Positions 36,980 to 47,170 are shown, counted from the stretch's first letter. The stretch is 64,000 bases of DNA from Pigmentiphaga kullae (GCF_004216695.1 NZ_SGXC01000001.1:1612001-1676000), one strand, 5' to 3'. Notes: generated by a model not told the origin, from the letters alone. Numbers and translations: made by a program.

Positions 36980-38158
36980 TCACGCGCACTGCCGGGACTG
37001 GCCGATGGAGGGCGCGCAAGCCGACATCCTGCCGCTCCACAGCGCCAGCAGCAGGCCCACGCCCGTGAGCGCGGCGCCGGCCCAGCCCACCGACACCAGG
37101 CCCAGGCCCGACAGGGTCAGGCCGCCCACCCAGGCGCCCAGGGCATTGCCCAGGTTGAAGGCGGCGATGTTCAGGCTGGAAACCAGCGTGGCGCCGGCCG
37201 GGCCTGCCTGTTGCAGCACGCGCATCTGCATCGGGGCGACGGTGGCGAAGGCCACGGTGCCCAGCGCGACGGTGTAGGCCATGGCCACCAGAGGCCGGCC
37301 GAAGACCCAGGGGCCGAGCGCCAGGATCGCCATCAGTCCGCCGGTGGTCAGCAGCAGCGCCCGCATGACGCCGCGGTCGGCCATGCGTCCGCCCAGCAGG
37401 TTGCCGGCGGCCAGGCCCGCGCCGAACAGCAGCAGCGTGACCGCGACCAGATTGTCGCTCATGCCGGTGACCTGCCTGAGCAGCGGTTCGATATAGGTAT
37501 AGAGCGCGAACACGCCGGCGAACCCGAACACGGTGATGCCCAGTCCGGCCCAGACCTGCACGCGCCCCAGTACCGCCAGTTCCTGCCCCAGCGGCGGGAG
37601 CTGCGGACGGCCCTGGTCGCGCGGTACGAACAAGGCCAGGATGGCGTAGGCGGCCACGCCCACCACCGCCACCGCCCAGAATGCCGAGCGCCAGCCGAAA
37701 TGCTGTCCTATCCAGGCCCCGGCGGGCACGCCCAGCAGGGTGGCCAGCGTCAGGCCCGAGAACATCAGCGCGATGGCCGAGGCCCGCTTGTGGGGCGGGA
37801 CCAGGCCGGTCGCGACCACCGCGCCAACGCCGAAGAAGGTGCCGTGCGTGAGCGAGGTCAGCATGCGGGCGGCCATCAGCCACCCATAGCCGGGCGCCAC
37901 CGCGGCCGCGGCGTTGCCGGCGATGAAGATGAGCATCAGGGACAGCAGCAGCCGCTTGCGGGGCCAGGTCCGCGTCAGCAGCGTCAGCACGGGCGCGCCC
38001 ACGGCGACGCCGATCGCGTAGCCCGAGATCAGCGTGCCCGCCGTGGGAAGGGAGATGCCCAGGTCCGTGCTGACCTGGGTCAACAGGCCCATGATGATGA
38101 ATTCCGTGGTGCCGATGCCGAAGGCACCGGCGGCCAGCGCCAATAAAGAGAGCGGCAT
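36980..38158 (-). CDS. MFS transporter, DHA1 drug-efflux type
   Basis: The 392-residue membrane protein starts at 38158 (MPLSLLALAAGAFGIGTTEF), the usual beginning of AraJ/NepI-like exporters, and has twelve predicted helices with the loop motif around TRTWPRKRLL after helix 2. Longer upstream reading has no hydrophobic or conserved content. It is divergent from a LysR regulator across 109 bases that contain a small inverted repeat, so it is probably the regulated target. Confidence 0.9.
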   Translation of the reverse strand: MPLSLLALAAGAFGIGTTEFIIMGLLTQVSTDLGISLPTAGTLISGYAIGVAVGAPVLTLLTRTWPRKRLLLSLMLIFIAGNAAAAVAPGYGWLMAARMLTSLTHGTFFGVGAVVATGLVPPHKRASAIALMFSGLTLATLLGVPAGAWIGQHFGWRSAFWAVAVVGVAAYAILALFVPRDQGRPQLPPLGQELAVLGRVQVWAGLGITVFGFAGVFALYTYIEPLLRQVTGMSDNLVAVTLLLFGAGLAAGNLLGGRMADRGVMRALLLTTGGLMAILALGPWVFGRPLVAMAYTVALGTVAFATVAPMQMRVLQQAGPAGATLVSSLNIAAFNLGNALGAWVGGLTLSGLGLVSVGWAGAALTGVGLLLALWSGRMSACAPSIGQSRQCA

Positions 38159-38236
38159 GGTGAGTGTCCTGTAAGCGGATTGCGGTTGACAGCGACACTG
38201 TGGGGGTGGGCGGGATCTTTGTGTAGGTGGAATAAT

Positions 38237-38253
38237 GGAACGACATTTGTTCC
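38237..38253. promoter_or_regulatory. Small inverted repeat between MFS and LysR genes
   Basis: GGAAC (38237-38241) and GTTCC (38249-38253) are perfect arms around a 7-base AT-rich spacer, 15 bases before the LysR start. Position suits a LysR autoregulatory site. Confidence 0.4.
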
Positions 38254-38267
38254 TGTAAGGAAAAGCT

Positions 38268-39260
38268 GTGCCTACTCCCTCGAAGGCGGCCCCCCATCCA
38301 GCCGGACCTGCGCCGACACCCGGCGAGGCCAACCGGTCGGGCGAACTTGAGACCTTCGTCCTGGTGGCCGAGCGCGGCAGCCTGTCGGCCGCGGCGCGTC
38401 GGCTGGGGGTCTCGCCCTCGGCCGTGAGCAAGGTCATGTCCCGGCTGGAGGCGAGACTGGGCGTGCAGTTGCTGCAACGCAGTACGCGGCGGGTGCTGCT
38501 GACGGCGGAAGGCGTCCAATACTATGAGCAGGGCAAGCGCGTGCTGGCCGACCTGGACGAACTGGAAACCTCGGTGGCGGGGCAGGCTGAACCCCGCGGG
38601 CTGGTGCGCATCACCGCCAGCACGTCGACCGGGCAGACCTTGCTGGGACCGCTGATCCCCGGGCTGCTGGCGGCGCACCCCGGGTTGCGGCTGGACCTGA
38701 GCTTCACCGACCAGGTCGTGGACCTGCTGGAGGCGGGGGTCGACATCGCGATCCGCTGGGGGCGGCTGCCCGCCTCGGATCTGGTGGCGCGGCTCCTGGG
38801 CCGCACCCGCCAGGTCGTCGTCGGCAGTCCCGGTTATCTTGCCGCCCACGGCACTCCCTCGCATCCCGACGACCTGGGCGCCCACCTGCGCCTGGGCTGG
38901 AACTATCCGCGCGAAGTGCCGCGCTGGCCTTTCGCGGTGGACGGACGCCGGATCGAGGTCGAGATCGGCGAGATCGTCCGCGTCAACGACGGCGAGGTCA
39001 TGCGCCGGCTGGCCCTGAACGGCGCCGGGCTGGCCCGCCTGTCGGTCTACCATGCCTGGGCCGACCTGCTGGCCGGCCGCCTGGTGCCGGTGCTCGAGCC
39101 CTACAACACGGGCGATCTCGAACCCATCCATGCCATCTACCTGGGCAAGCCCGGCCGGCTGCCGCCCCGCACCCGGGCGGTGCTCGATTTCCTGCAGGCC
39201 AACGTCGACCTGGGCTACGCCGAGCGCACGCCCGGAGCGGCGGCCCCGACGGGTGGATGA
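38268..39260 (+). CDS. LysR-family transcriptional regulator
   Basis: The 330-residue protein uses a GTG start with TAAGGAAAA upstream. After a Pro/Ala-rich lead of about 24 residues comes the helix-turn-helix GSLSAAARRLGVSPSAVSKV, followed by the LysR substrate domain (GLVRITASTSTGQTLLGPLI, AIRWGRLPASDLVAR). It resembles the large LysR group that controls efflux pumps and oxidoreductases. It is divergent from the MFS gene and is the last gene before the second ribosomal block. Confidence 0.92.
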   Translation: MPTPSKAAPHPAGPAPTPGEANRSGELETFVLVAERGSLSAAARRLGVSPSAVSKVMSRLEARLGVQLLQRSTRRVLLTAEGVQYYEQGKRVLADLDELETSVAGQAEPRGLVRITASTSTGQTLLGPLIPGLLAAHPGLRLDLSFTDQVVDLLEAGVDIAIRWGRLPASDLVARLLGRTRQVVVGSPGYLAAHGTPSHPDDLGAHLRLGWNYPREVPRWPFAVDGRRIEVEIGEIVRVNDGEVMRRLALNGAGLARLSVYHAWADLLAGRLVPVLEPYNTGDLEPIHAIYLGKPGRLPPRTRAVLDFLQANVDLGYAERTPGAAAPTGG

Positions 39261-39563
39261 GGGCGGCCGGCTGTGGGGGATATCCCGACAAAAGGCTTGC
39301 TAAGTGGTGGTTTGCCGGGTATGATGGCTGGCTTACCTATGGGTTTTTGCCTTCTTGCCAGCCTTGCGCGTGGCGGGAAGCGGGGGCCCGGGGTGGGTAG
39401 TAACTGGCCTGGCACCGCGTTCTTGCGGTGTCCGCTTCAGAATTTCAACCCAGGGTGCGCAAGTCGCATTGCCGCCTGACGGGACCAAAACTGATCGGAA
39501 GGCTTGGCTTTCACTGACAAGGTGGTGCCGGGCATTTCGGGTTAAGTTGGAACAGGGTAAACC
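39261..39563 (+). other. Leader region of the second ribosomal block (rplN onward)
   Basis: The 303 bases hold no gene. A promoter lies at 39297-39325, giving a leader of about 230 bases. A hairpin (CACCGC at 39413-39418, GCGGTG at 39425-39430) lies in it. No T-run follows, so it is not a terminator; it may be a control structure. Confidence 0.6.
39297..39325 (+). promoter_or_regulatory. Sigma70-type promoter for rplN-rplQ
   Basis: TTGCTA (39297-39302), a 17-base spacer and TATGAT (39320-39325). It gives the spc/alpha genes a start independent of the S10 block. Confidence 0.7.
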
Positions 39564-39932
39564 ATGATTCAAATGCAGACCACGTTGGACGTGGCCGACA
39601 ACACCGGTGCGCGCTCGGTTATGTGCATCAAGGTGCTCGGCGGCTCCAAGCGCCGCTATGCCGGCATCGGCGACGTCATCAAAGTGAGCGTCAAGGATGC
39701 GGCCCCCCGCGGTCGCGTGAAAAAGGGCGAAATCTACAACGCCGTGGTGGTTCGTACCGCCAAGGGCGTCCGTCGCAAGGACGGTTCGCTGATCCGTTTC
39801 GGTGGCAATGCCGCCGTGTTGCTCAACGCCAAGCTCGAGCCCATCGGCACTCGCATCTTCGGACCCGTTACGCGTGAACTGCGTACCGAGCGTTTCATGA
39901 AGATCGTGTCGCTGGCGCCCGAAGTGCTGTAA
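39564..39932 (+). CDS. rplN: Ribosomal protein L14
   Basis: The 122-residue protein begins [20 protein letters not shown], the standard L14 start. L14 contacts 16S rRNA in an intersubunit bridge. In most bacteria it follows rpsQ directly; here it begins a new transcription unit. Confidence 0.99.
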   Translation: MIQMQTTLDVADNTGARSVMCIKVLGGSKRRYAGIGDVIKVSVKDAAPRGRVKKGEIYNAVVVRTAKGVRRKDGSLIRFGGNAAVLLNAKLEPIGTRIFGPVTRELRTERFMKIVSLAPEVL

Positions 39933-39942
39933 AGGTGCCGCG

Positions 39943-40260
39943 ATGAACAAGATCCGCAAAGGTGACGAAGTCATCGTCCTGACCGGCAAGGACAAGGCGA
40001 AGCGCGGCGTCGTGCTGAGCGTTGCCGAAGACCGCGTCCTGGTCGAAGGCATCAACGTCGTCAAGAAGAATGTGAAGCCGAATCCGATGGCCAACCAGCC
40101 CGGCGGCATCATCGACAAGACCATGCCCATCCACGTGTCCAACGTGGCGATTTTCAACCCCGCCACCGGCAAGGCCGATCGCGTGGGCGTGAAGAAAGTC
40201 GACGGCAAGAATGTGCGCGTCTTCCGTTCCAATGGCGAAGCCATTGCGACGAAAGCGTAA
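39943..40260 (+). CDS. rplX: Ribosomal protein L24
   Basis: A 105-residue assembly-initiator protein with the KOW motif [20 protein letters not shown] at its start. It lies 10 bases after rplN. Confidence 0.98.
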   Translation: MNKIRKGDEVIVLTGKDKAKRGVVLSVAEDRVLVEGINVVKKNVKPNPMANQPGGIIDKTMPIHVSNVAIFNPATGKADRVGVKKVDGKNVRVFRSNGEAIATKA

Positions 40261-40275
40261 GCGGGAGCAAACACA

Positions 40276-40815
40276 ATGGCCCGTCTTCAAGACATCTACC
40301 GCGAGAAGGTCGTTGCCGACCTGACCAAGCAGTTCTCGTACAAATCCGTGATGGAAGTGCCCCGCATCACCAAGATCACCCTGAACATGGGTGTCTCGGA
40401 AGCGGTCGCTGACAAGAAAGTCATCGAGCACGCCACCGGCGACCTGACCAAGATCGCCGGCCAGAAGCCCGTCGTGACCAAGTCGCGCAAGGCCATCGCC
40501 GGTTTCAAGATCCGCGAGAACTACCCGATCGGCTGCATGGTGACCCTGCGTGGCGCCCGCATGTACGAATTCCTCGATCGCCTGATCAGCGTCGCGCTGC
40601 CGCGCGTGCGCGATTTCCGTGGCGTGTCCGGCCGTGCTTTCGACGGTCGCGGCAACTACAACATCGGTGTGAAAGAACAGATCATCTTCCCCGAGATCGA
40701 GTACGACAAGATCGACACGCTTCGTGGGCTGAACATCAGCATCACGACCACGGCCAAGACCGATGAAGAAGCCAAGGCGCTGCTGTCGGCCTTCCGCTTC
40801 CCGTTCCGTAATTAA
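40276..40815 (+). CDS. rplE: Ribosomal protein L5
   Basis: The 179-residue 5S-rRNA-binding protein has [17 protein letters not shown] and ends in the usual [11 protein letters not shown]. The length is standard. Confidence 0.99.
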   Translation: MARLQDIYREKVVADLTKQFSYKSVMEVPRITKITLNMGVSEAVADKKVIEHATGDLTKIAGQKPVVTKSRKAIAGFKIRENYPIGCMVTLRGARMYEFLDRLISVALPRVRDFRGVSGRAFDGRGNYNIGVKEQIIFPEIEYDKIDTLRGLNISITTTAKTDEEAKALLSAFRFPFRN

Positions 40816-40826
40816 GGGGTGAAATA

Positions 40827-41132
40827 GTGGCTAAGCTTTCACTCATCAACCGCGATATCAAGCGTGCCAAGCTGGCGGCCAAGTATGCCGCCAAGCGCGC
40901 CGCGCTCCAGGCTATCGTCGACGATGCGTCCAAGTCGGACGAAGAACGTTACCAGGCTCGCCTGAAGATTCAGCAGCTGCCCCGTAACGCCAACCCCACC
41001 CGCCAGCGCAACCGTTGCGCGGTGACCGGTCGCCCCCGTGGCGTGTTTCGCAAGTTCGGTCTGGCTCGTAACAAACTGCGCGAGATGGCTATGCGCGGTG
41101 AAGTTCCGGGCATGACCAAGGCCAGCTGGTAG
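40827..41132 (+). CDS. rpsN: Ribosomal protein S14 (zinc-independent form)
   Basis: The 101-residue protein starts with GTG (AAGGGGTG upstream) and has [12 protein letters not shown]. It is the long form without the two CxxC pairs of the zinc-binding type. Confidence 0.98.
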   Translation: MAKLSLINRDIKRAKLAAKYAAKRAALQAIVDDASKSDEERYQARLKIQQLPRNANPTRQRNRCAVTGRPRGVFRKFGLARNKLREMAMRGEVPGMTKASW

Positions 41133-41143
41133 GAGAGTCATTC

Positions 41144-41539
41144 ATGAGCATGAGCGATCCGATCGCCGATATGCTGACGCGCATCCGCAATGCGCAGCGC
41201 GTAGATAAGGCGTCCGTGTCCATGCCCTCCTCGAAGCTGAAGGTGGCGATTGCCACCGTGCTGAAGGACGAGGGCTATATCGACGGTTTCGAGGTCAAGG
41301 CCAATGATGGCAAACCTGAACTCGAAATTTCCCTGAAGTACTACGCCGGCCGTCCGGTCATCGAGCGCATCGAACGCGTCTCGAAGCCCGGCCTGCGCAT
41401 CTACAAGGGCCGTCATTCCATTCCCCAGGTCATGAACGGCCTGGGCGTGACCATCGTGTCCACCTCCCGTGGTGTGATGACCGATCGCAAGGCGCGCGCC
41501 AACGGCGTGGGCGGCGAGGTCCTCTGCTACGTGGCGTAA
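41144..41539 (+). CDS. rpsH: Ribosomal protein S8
   Basis: The 131-residue protein begins [18 protein letters not shown]. In E. coli S8 represses the spc operon by binding the rplE mRNA region; no equivalent hairpin was checked here. Confidence 0.99.
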   Translation: MSMSDPIADMLTRIRNAQRVDKASVSMPSSKLKVAIATVLKDEGYIDGFEVKANDGKPELEISLKYYAGRPVIERIERVSKPGLRIYKGRHSIPQVMNGLGVTIVSTSRGVMTDRKARANGVGGEVLCYVA

Positions 41540-41548
41540 GGAGTCGAC

Positions 41549-42082
41549 ATGTCGCGTATAGCTAAATATCCCGTCGAGCTGCCCAAGGGCGTCGAAGCCA
41601 CGATCGCTGCCGACCAGATCACCGTCAAGGGTCCCCTGGGCACGCTCGCCCAGGCCCTGACCGGTCAGGTCACGATCGCGCAAGACGCCGGCAAGCTGAC
41701 TTTCGTCGCCGCCAACGACAGCCGCGAAGCCAAGGCCATGTCCGGTACCGTCCGGGCCCTGGTCAACAACATGGTGACCGGCGTCAGCAAGGGCTTCGAA
41801 CGCAAGCTGACCCTGGTCGGCGTGGGCTATCGTGCCCAGGCGCAGGGCGATTCCGTCAAGCTGCAGCTCGGTTTCTCGCACGATGTCGTGCACCAGATGC
41901 CTGCCGGCGTGAAAGTCGAGTGCCCCTCGCAGACCGAAGTGGTCATCAAGGGCGCCAACAAGCAGCAGGTTGGTCAGGTGGCCGCTGAAATCCGCGCCTA
42001 CCGCTCCCCCGAGCCCTACAAGGGCAAGGGTGTGCGCTACGCGGATGAGCGGGTCATCATCAAAGAGACCAAGAAGAAATAA
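41549..42082 (+). CDS. rplF: Ribosomal protein L6
   Basis: A 177-residue protein of two similar domains, beginning [20 protein letters not shown] and containing [17 protein letters not shown] near the C-terminus. Confidence 0.99.
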   Translation: MSRIAKYPVELPKGVEATIAADQITVKGPLGTLAQALTGQVTIAQDAGKLTFVAANDSREAKAMSGTVRALVNNMVTGVSKGFERKLTLVGVGYRAQAQGDSVKLQLGFSHDVVHQMPAGVKVECPSQTEVVIKGANKQQVGQVAAEIRAYRSPEPYKGKGVRYADERVIIKETKKK

Positions 42083-42100
42083 GGCGGGCAAGGACGAATC

Positions 42101-42466
42101 ATGGACAAGAAGCAAGCTCGTTTGCGTCGCGCGGTACCTACCCGCCGGAAGATCGCCGAGTTGCGCGTGCATCGCCTGTCGGTGTTCCGCACCAACCTGC
42201 ACATCTACGCAAACATCATTTCGCCTGAAGGCGATAAGGTGCTGGTCAGTGCCTCGACCGTCGAACCCGAAGTCCGTCAGCAACTGGCTGGCGATTCGGG
42301 CAAGGGCGGCAACGTGGCCGCAGCAACCCTGGTGGGCAAGCGCGTGGCCGAGAAGGCCAAGGCTGCCGGTATCGAGACCGTCGCGTTCGATCGCAGCGGT
42401 TTCCGCTACCACGGCCGCGTCAAGGCCCTGGCTGATGCCGCGCGTGAAGCCGGCCTGAAGTTTTAA
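42101..42466 (+). CDS. rplR: Ribosomal protein L18
   Basis: A 121-residue 5S-rRNA-binding protein with [20 protein letters not shown] and the typical C-terminal [20 protein letters not shown]. Confidence 0.99.
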   Translation: MDKKQARLRRAVPTRRKIAELRVHRLSVFRTNLHIYANIISPEGDKVLVSASTVEPEVRQQLAGDSGKGGNVAAATLVGKRVAEKAKAAGIETVAFDRSGFRYHGRVKALADAAREAGLKF

Positions 42467-42477
42467 GCGAGGATTAC

Positions 42478-42999
42478 ATGGCCAAGATGCAAGGTAAGAA
42501 TGCAGCGGCTGAGGAACGCGACGACGGTCTTCGCGAGAAGATGATTGCCGTCAACCGCGTCACGAAAGTCGTGAAGGGCGGTCGTATCCTCGGTTTCGCG
42601 GCGCTGACGGTGGTCGGCGATGGCGACGGTCGCGTCGGCATGGGCAAGGGCAAGGCCCGGGAAGTCCCGGTCGCGGTCCAGAAGGCGATGGAAGAAGCCC
42701 GCCGCAAGATGGTCAAGGTGCCCCTGAAGAACGGCACCCTGTACCACAACGTGGTCGGCAAGCACGGCGCCTCGACCGTTCTGATCTCGCCCGCCGTCGA
42801 AGGTACCGGCGTGATCGCCGGTGGTCCGATGCGCGCGATTTTCGACGTGCTGGGTGTTCGTAACGTGGTGGCCAAGAGCCTCGGCTCGACCAACCCGTAC
42901 AACCTGGTGCGCGCGACGCTCAACGGTCTGAGCGCAAGCTCGACTCCGGCAGACGTCGCCGCCAAGCGCGGCAAGTCGGTCGAAGAGATCCTGGGGTAA
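42478..42999 (+). CDS. rpsE: Ribosomal protein S5
   Basis: The 173-residue protein contains the N-terminal double-stranded RNA-binding domain ([20 protein letters not shown]), the loop where spectinomycin-resistance changes occur, and a C-terminal domain of usual size. Confidence 0.99.
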   Translation: MAKMQGKNAAAEERDDGLREKMIAVNRVTKVVKGGRILGFAALTVVGDGDGRVGMGKGKAREVPVAVQKAMEEARRKMVKVPLKNGTLYHNVVGKHGASTVLISPAVEGTGVIAGGPMRAIFDVLGVRNVVAKSLGSTNPYNLVRATLNGLSASSTPADVAAKRGKSVEEILG

Positions 43000-43002
43000 G
43001 CC

Positions 43003-43191
43003 ATGACGACGAAGAAAAACGTCAAAGTGACGCTCGTGCGTTCCCCTATCGGAACGCCCGAATCGCACCGCGCCACGATCCGTGGCCTGGGACTGCGCCG
43101 GCTGAACAGCTCGCGCGTCCTGGTCGACACGCCCGAAGTGCGCGGCATGATCCGCAAGGTGTCGTATCTGATCACCGTGTCGGAAGCCTGA
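43003..43191 (+). CDS. rpmD: Ribosomal protein L30
   Basis: A 62-residue protein with [20 protein letters not shown], 3 bases after rpsE. Confidence 0.98.
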   Translation: MTTKKNVKVTLVRSPIGTPESHRATIRGLGLRRLNSSRVLVDTPEVRGMIRKVSYLITVSEA

Positions 43192-43201
43192 GAGGTCTAG
43201 C

Positions 43202-43633
43202 ATGCAACTCAATACGCTCAAGCCCGCCGAAGGCGCCAAGCACGCCAAGCGCCGTGTCGGTCGTGGTATCGGCTCCGGCCTCGGCAAGACCGCCGGCCGC
43301 GGCCACAAGGGTCAGAAGTCCCGTTCGGGTGGCTTCCACAAGGTCGGTTTCGAAGGCGGCCAGATGCCGCTGCAGCGCCGGCTGCCCAAGCGTGGCTTCA
43401 AGTCGCTGGGCCAGCACCTGTACGCGCAGGTCCGCCTGTCCGAACTGCAAGCCCTGCCGGTCGAGGAAATCGACGTGCAGGCGCTCAAGCAGGCCGGCGT
43501 GGTCGGCCAGCAGGTCCGCTACGTCAAGGTCATCAAGACCGGCGAGCTCTCCCGCAAGGTGGTGCTCAAGGGCATGACGGCGACGGCCGGTGCCAAGGCG
43601 GCGATCGAAGCCGCCGGCGGCTCCCTGGTCTGA
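43202..43633 (+). CDS. rplO: Ribosomal protein L15
   Basis: A 143-residue protein beginning [20 protein letters not shown], with the glycine-rich basic N-terminal extension that threads into 23S rRNA. Confidence 0.99.
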   Translation: MQLNTLKPAEGAKHAKRRVGRGIGSGLGKTAGRGHKGQKSRSGGFHKVGFEGGQMPLQRRLPKRGFKSLGQHLYAQVRLSELQALPVEEIDVQALKQAGVVGQQVRYVKVIKTGELSRKVVLKGMTATAGAKAAIEAAGGSLV

Positions 43634-43650
43634 TAACCGAGGACTGAGCT

Positions 43651-44976
43651 TTGGCTAATGCGAACGCACTGGGCAAGACCGGCAGCAAGTACGGCGACCT
43701 GAAGCGCCGGCTGGTCTTCCTGTTGCTCGCCCTGGTGGTGTACCGGATCGGTACGCACATCCCTGTTCCCGGGATCGATCCGGTCCAGCTGACCTCCCTG
43801 TTCCATCAGAACCAGGGCGGGATTCTGGGCCTGTTCAACATGTTCTCGGGCGGTGCGCTTTCGCGTTTCTCGATCTTTGCATTGGGGATCATGCCGTACA
43901 TCTCGGCGTCGATCATCATGCAGCTGATGACGGTCATCGTGCCGTCGTTGGAAGCGATCAAGAAGGAAGGCGAGGCCGGGCGGCGCAAGATTACGCAGTA
44001 CACGCGCTACGGTACGCTGGCGCTGGCGCTGGTGCAGTCGGTCGGCATTTCGGTCGCGCTGGAATCGCAGCCCGGGCTGGTCATCGATCCTGGCCTGATG
44101 TTCCGGGCCACCACGATGATCTCGCTCGTCACGGGAACGATGTTCCTGATGTGGCTGGGTGAACAGATCACCGAGCGGGGCCTGGGCAACGGCATCTCGA
44201 TCCTGATCTTCTCGGGTATCGCGGCCGGCCTGCCGCATGCGCTGGCCGGGCTGTTCGAGCTGGTCAACACGGGCGCGATGGCCGTCCTGACGGCGCTGTT
44301 CATCGTCGTGCTGGTGGTGCTGGTGACGGCTTTCGTGGTGTTCGTGGAACGCGGACAACGCAAGATCGTCGTCAACTACGCCAAGCGCCAGGTGGGCAAC
44401 CGGGTGTATGGCGGACAAAGCTCGCATCTGCCGCTGAAGCTGAACATGGCCGGGGTGATTCCGCCGATCTTCGCGTCGTCGATCATCCTGTTCCCGGCTA
44501 CGGTGGTCAGCTGGTTCTCGAGCGGCGACGGCCTGCGCTGGCTGAAGGACCTGGCCGCCGCGTTGTCGCCCGGGCAGCCTCTGTACATCACGCTGTATGC
44601 CATTGCGATCGTGTTCTTCTGCTTCTTCTACACGGCGCTCGTGTTCAACAGCCGCGAGACCGCCGACAACCTGAAGAAGAGCGGCGCGTTCGTCCCGGGT
44701 ATCCGTCCGGGCGAGCAGACCGCGCGGTACATCGACAAGATCCTGATGCGCCTGACGTTCAGCGGCGCCATCTACATCACGCTGGTGTGCCTGCTGCCGG
44801 AGTTCCTGGTCTTGAGGTGGAACGTTCCGTTCTACTTCGGTGGTACGTCTTTGCTGATTATCGTTGTGGTCACGATGGATTTCATGGCCCAGGTGCAGGC
44901 TTACGTGATGTCGCACCAATATGATTCTCTGCTCAAGAAGGCGAACTTCAAGGGTGGAAATCTACCGGTGCGGTAA
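43651..44976 (+). CDS. secY: Protein translocase subunit SecY
   Basis: The 441-residue channel protein of the Sec translocase has ten hydrophobic helices and the family segments [26 protein letters not shown] and [14 protein letters not shown]. It starts with TTG (GAGGACTGAGC upstream), which gives [21 protein letters not shown]; this rare start may limit output relative to the ribosomal genes. It is in the usual place after rplO. Confidence 0.98.
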   Translation: MANANALGKTGSKYGDLKRRLVFLLLALVVYRIGTHIPVPGIDPVQLTSLFHQNQGGILGLFNMFSGGALSRFSIFALGIMPYISASIIMQLMTVIVPSLEAIKKEGEAGRRKITQYTRYGTLALALVQSVGISVALESQPGLVIDPGLMFRATTMISLVTGTMFLMWLGEQITERGLGNGISILIFSGIAAGLPHALAGLFELVNTGAMAVLTALFIVVLVVLVTAFVVFVERGQRKIVVNYAKRQVGNRVYGGQSSHLPLKLNMAGVIPPIFASSIILFPATVVSWFSSGDGLRWLKDLAAALSPGQPLYITLYAIAIVFFCFFYTALVFNSRETADNLKKSGAFVPGIRPGEQTARYIDKILMRLTFSGAIYITLVCLLPEFLVLRWNVPFYFGGTSLLIIVVVTMDFMAQVQAYVMSHQYDSLLKKANFKGGNLPVR

Positions 44977-44983
44977 CGAGAAA

Positions 44984-45202
44984 ATGTCCAAAGACGACGT
45001 TATCCAGATGCAGGGCGAGGTCCTGGAAAACCTGCCCAACGCAACGTTTCGTGTCAAGCTCGAGAATGGCCATGTCGTGCTGGGACATATCTCGGGAAAA
45101 ATGCGGATGAATTACATCCGCATCCTGCCGGGGGATCGTGTGACGGTCGAACTGACCCCATACGATCTATCGCGAGCAAGAATCGTGTTCCGCTCGAAGT
45201 AG
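44984..45202 (+). CDS. infA: Translation initiation factor IF-1
   Basis: The 72-residue OB-fold protein starts [20 protein letters not shown]. Its position between secY and rpmJ is typical of betaproteobacteria. An upstream in-frame ATG inside secY would add 21 unrelated residues and is rejected. It lies 7 bases after secY. Confidence 0.97.
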   Translation: MSKDDVIQMQGEVLENLPNATFRVKLENGHVVLGHISGKMRMNYIRILPGDRVTVELTPYDLSRARIVFRSK

Positions 45203-45238
45203 GCCTGGGGCCTGCCGGGTAAGAATTAGGAGTCAATC

Positions 45239-45352
45239 ATGAAAGTAATGGCATCGGTCAAAGCAATTTGCCGGAACTGCAAGGTCATCAAGCGCAAGGG
45301 CGTGGTGCGGATCATCTGCACCGACCCGCGCCACAAGCAACGTCAGGGCTGA
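45239..45352 (+). CDS. rpmJ: Ribosomal protein L36 (zinc-binding form)
   Basis: A 37-codon gene reading [20 protein letters not shown] and ending RHKQRQG. It holds the CxxC (11-14) and Cys27/His32 set of the zinc-binding L36. TTAGGAG is 6 bases upstream of the ATG. Confidence 0.97.
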   Translation: MKVMASVKAICRNCKVIKRKGVVRIICTDPRHKQRQG

Positions 45353-45394
45353 GCCTAGGCTCGGTTCTACGCTAAAGGTATTCAAGGAAACGTT

Positions 45395-45760
45395 ATGGCC
45401 CGTATTGCTGGCATCAACATTCCGCCGCATCAGCACACCGAAATCGGTCTGACGGCTATCTTCGGCATTGGCCGTTCGCGCGCTCGCAAGATCTGCGAAG
45501 TGGCCGGCGTGCCGAGCAACAAGAAGGTCAAGGATCTGAACGACGCCGAGCTCGAGCGGATTCGCGAACAGATCAACACCTTCACCGTCGAAGGCGATCT
45601 GCGTCGTGAAATCCAACTGTCGATCAAGCGTCTGATCGACCTCGGCTCGTATCGTGGCTTCCGCCACAAGCGCGGCCTGCCCGTGCGTGGCCAGCGTACC
45701 CGTACGAACGCCCGCACCCGCAAGGGTCCGCGTCGCGCCGCCGCGTCGCTCAAAAAGTAA
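45395..45760 (+). CDS. rpsM: Ribosomal protein S13
   Basis: The 121-residue protein starts [20 protein letters not shown] and ends in a basic tail that contacts P-site tRNA ([16 protein letters not shown]). It opens the alpha-operon segment; CAAGGAAACG is upstream. Confidence 0.99.
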   Translation: MARIAGINIPPHQHTEIGLTAIFGIGRSRARKICEVAGVPSNKKVKDLNDAELERIREQINTFTVEGDLRREIQLSIKRLIDLGSYRGFRHKRGLPVRGQRTRTNARTRKGPRRAAASLKK

Positions 45761-45789
45761 TCGGCTGATACCCAGTCAAGGATCCAGAA

Positions 45790-46191
45790 ATGGCGAAATC
45801 CCCGAACAGCGGCGCCCAGCGCGTTCGCAAGAAAGTCAAGAAGAACGTCTCGGACGGCATCGCGCACGTTCACGCGTCCTTCAACAACACCATCATCACG
45901 ATCACCGATCGCCAGGGCAATGCCCTGTCGTGGGCGACGTCGGGCGGCGCCGGCTTCAAGGGCTCGCGCAAGTCCACCCCGTTCGCGGCCCAGGTCGCGG
46001 CGGAGTCCGCCGGTCGCGTGGCGATGGAATACGGCATCAAGACGCTGGAAGTGCGTATCAAGGGCCCCGGTCCCGGCCGCGAATCGTCGGTTCGCGCCCT
46101 GAACGCCCTGGGCATCAAGATCTCCAGCATCGCCGACATCACGCCGGTGCCGCACAACGGCTGCCGTCCGCCGAAGCGTAGAAGGATCTAG
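45790..46191 (+). CDS. rpsK: Ribosomal protein S11
   Basis: A 133-residue protein with [20 protein letters not shown] and the conserved C-terminal [15 protein letters not shown]. Located on the 30S platform. Confidence 0.99.
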   Translation: MAKSPNSGAQRVRKKVKKNVSDGIAHVHASFNNTIITITDRQGNALSWATSGGAGFKGSRKSTPFAAQVAAESAGRVAMEYGIKTLEVRIKGPGPGRESSVRALNALGIKISSIADITPVPHNGCRPPKRRRI

Positions 46192-46192
46192 G

Positions 46193-46271
46193 CCCCCCCC
46201 TACGCGCTAACGCGCGCCCCCCAGGGGGCGGCACTAGCGGACCGGCGGAGCCGGATCCGCGGTGCCCTGGG
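46193..46271. repeat. Dispersed palindromic intergenic repeat, copy B
   Basis: It starts 2 bases after the rpsK stop with a long C-run, then CTACGCGCTAACGCGCGCC, a CCCCCC-A-GGGGGCGGCACT core, the imperfect palindrome GCGGACCGGCGGAGCCGGAT and GGTGCCCTGGG. Same orientation as copies A and D. Confidence 0.88.
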
Positions 46272-46281
46272 TCTTTCGCTT

Positions 46282-46300
46282 AGCGGCCCTTTGGGCCGCT
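46282..46300. terminator. Hairpin after repeat copy B
   Basis: Perfect 8-bp stem AGCGGCCC/GGGCCGCT with a TTT loop. No T-run follows; it may pause rather than end transcription. Confidence 0.35.
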
Positions 46301-46511
46301 CGCTGTGGGGGATTCGGGCAAAGCGCGGTAGAATGGTGGGCTTTGCTGTTTGCTGTATGTAGTTTTTATTGTTTTATGGGGGCGCGGCCGGCATGGGTCG
46401 GGCGCGCCGAGTAAGACCACCGTTTGCCGCGTTCTGGTTCATCGAACGTAAAAGACCAAGGCAAACTCCTCGCCATGCGTGTGCATGGCCTGACAGAGAA
46501 AAGGATACATC

Positions 46512-47135
46512 GTGGCACGTTATATTGGCCCCAAATGTAAGCTTTCCCGCCGCGAAGGCACGGACCTCTTCCTGAAGAGCGCCCGCCGTTCGCTGGATTC
46601 CAAGTGCAAGCTCGAGAGCAAGCCCGGCCAGCATGGCCGCACCTCGGGTGCCCGTACCTCGGACTACGGTCTGCAGCTGCGCGAGAAGCAGAAGCTCAAG
46701 CGCATGTACGGCATTCTGGAAAAGCAGTTCCGCAAGTACTTCGAAGAAGCCGAGCGCCGCAAGGGCAACACCGGTGAAAACCTGATCCAGCTGCTCGAGT
46801 CGCGCCTGGACAACGTGGTCTATCGCATGGGCTTCGGTTCGACCCGCGCCGAAGCGCGCCAGCTGGTCAGCCACAAGGCGCTGATGCTGAATGGCCACAC
46901 CGCCAACGTGCCGTCCATCATCGTCAAGGCCGGCGACGTGATCACCGTCCGTGAGAAGGCCAAGAAGCAGGCCCGTATCCAGGAAGCGCTGCAACTGGCC
47001 TCCAGCCAGGGCATGCCGCAGTGGGTCAGCGTCGACGCGACCAAGCTGGAAGGCACGTTCAAGCAGGCCCCGGACCGCGCCGATGTCGCCCGCGACATCA
47101 ACGAATCCATGGTCGTGGAACTCTATTCGCGCTAA
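46512..47135 (+). CDS. rpsD: Ribosomal protein S4
   Basis: The 207-residue protein starts with GTG (AAAAGGATACATC upstream), giving [20 protein letters not shown]. The S4 RNA-binding domain ([20 protein letters not shown]) is intact. In E. coli S4 represses the alpha operon. Here a repeat-containing gap lies on both sides. Confidence 0.99.
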   Translation: MARYIGPKCKLSRREGTDLFLKSARRSLDSKCKLESKPGQHGRTSGARTSDYGLQLREKQKLKRMYGILEKQFRKYFEEAERRKGNTGENLIQLLESRLDNVVYRMGFGSTRAEARQLVSHKALMLNGHTANVPSIIVKAGDVITVREKAKKQARIQEALQLASSQGMPQWVSVDATKLEGTFKQAPDRADVARDINESMVVELYSR

Positions 47136-47141
47136 TAACTG

Positions 47142-47164
47142 AAGCCGGCTCTAGGTGCCGGCTT
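47142..47164 (+). terminator. Hairpin between rpsD and rpoA
   Basis: AAGCCGGC (47142-47149) and GCCGGCTT (47157-47164) form an 8-bp stem with a 7-base loop, followed only by TCCC. Possibly a weak attenuator before rpoA. Confidence 0.45.
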
Positions 47165-47170
47165 TCCCAT

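Larger units (their letters stand above)
46192..46511. other. rpsK-rpsD intergenic region with repeat copy B and a hairpin
   Basis: The 320 bases hold repeat copy B (46193-46271), then a perfect hairpin AGCGGCCC-TTT-GGGCCGCT (46282-46300), and an AT-richer stretch before rpsD with TAGAAT at 46330 but no good -35 partner. No gene is seen. The E. coli genes are only a few tens of bases apart, so this gap is unusual. Confidence 0.6.

Noticed and set aside
46330-46371. A promoter for rpsD in the rpsK-rpsD gap (TAGAAT at 46330, or TTGCTG at 46343 with an AT-rich -10)
   Set aside because: Neither candidate has both boxes at proper spacing, so no promoter is called.
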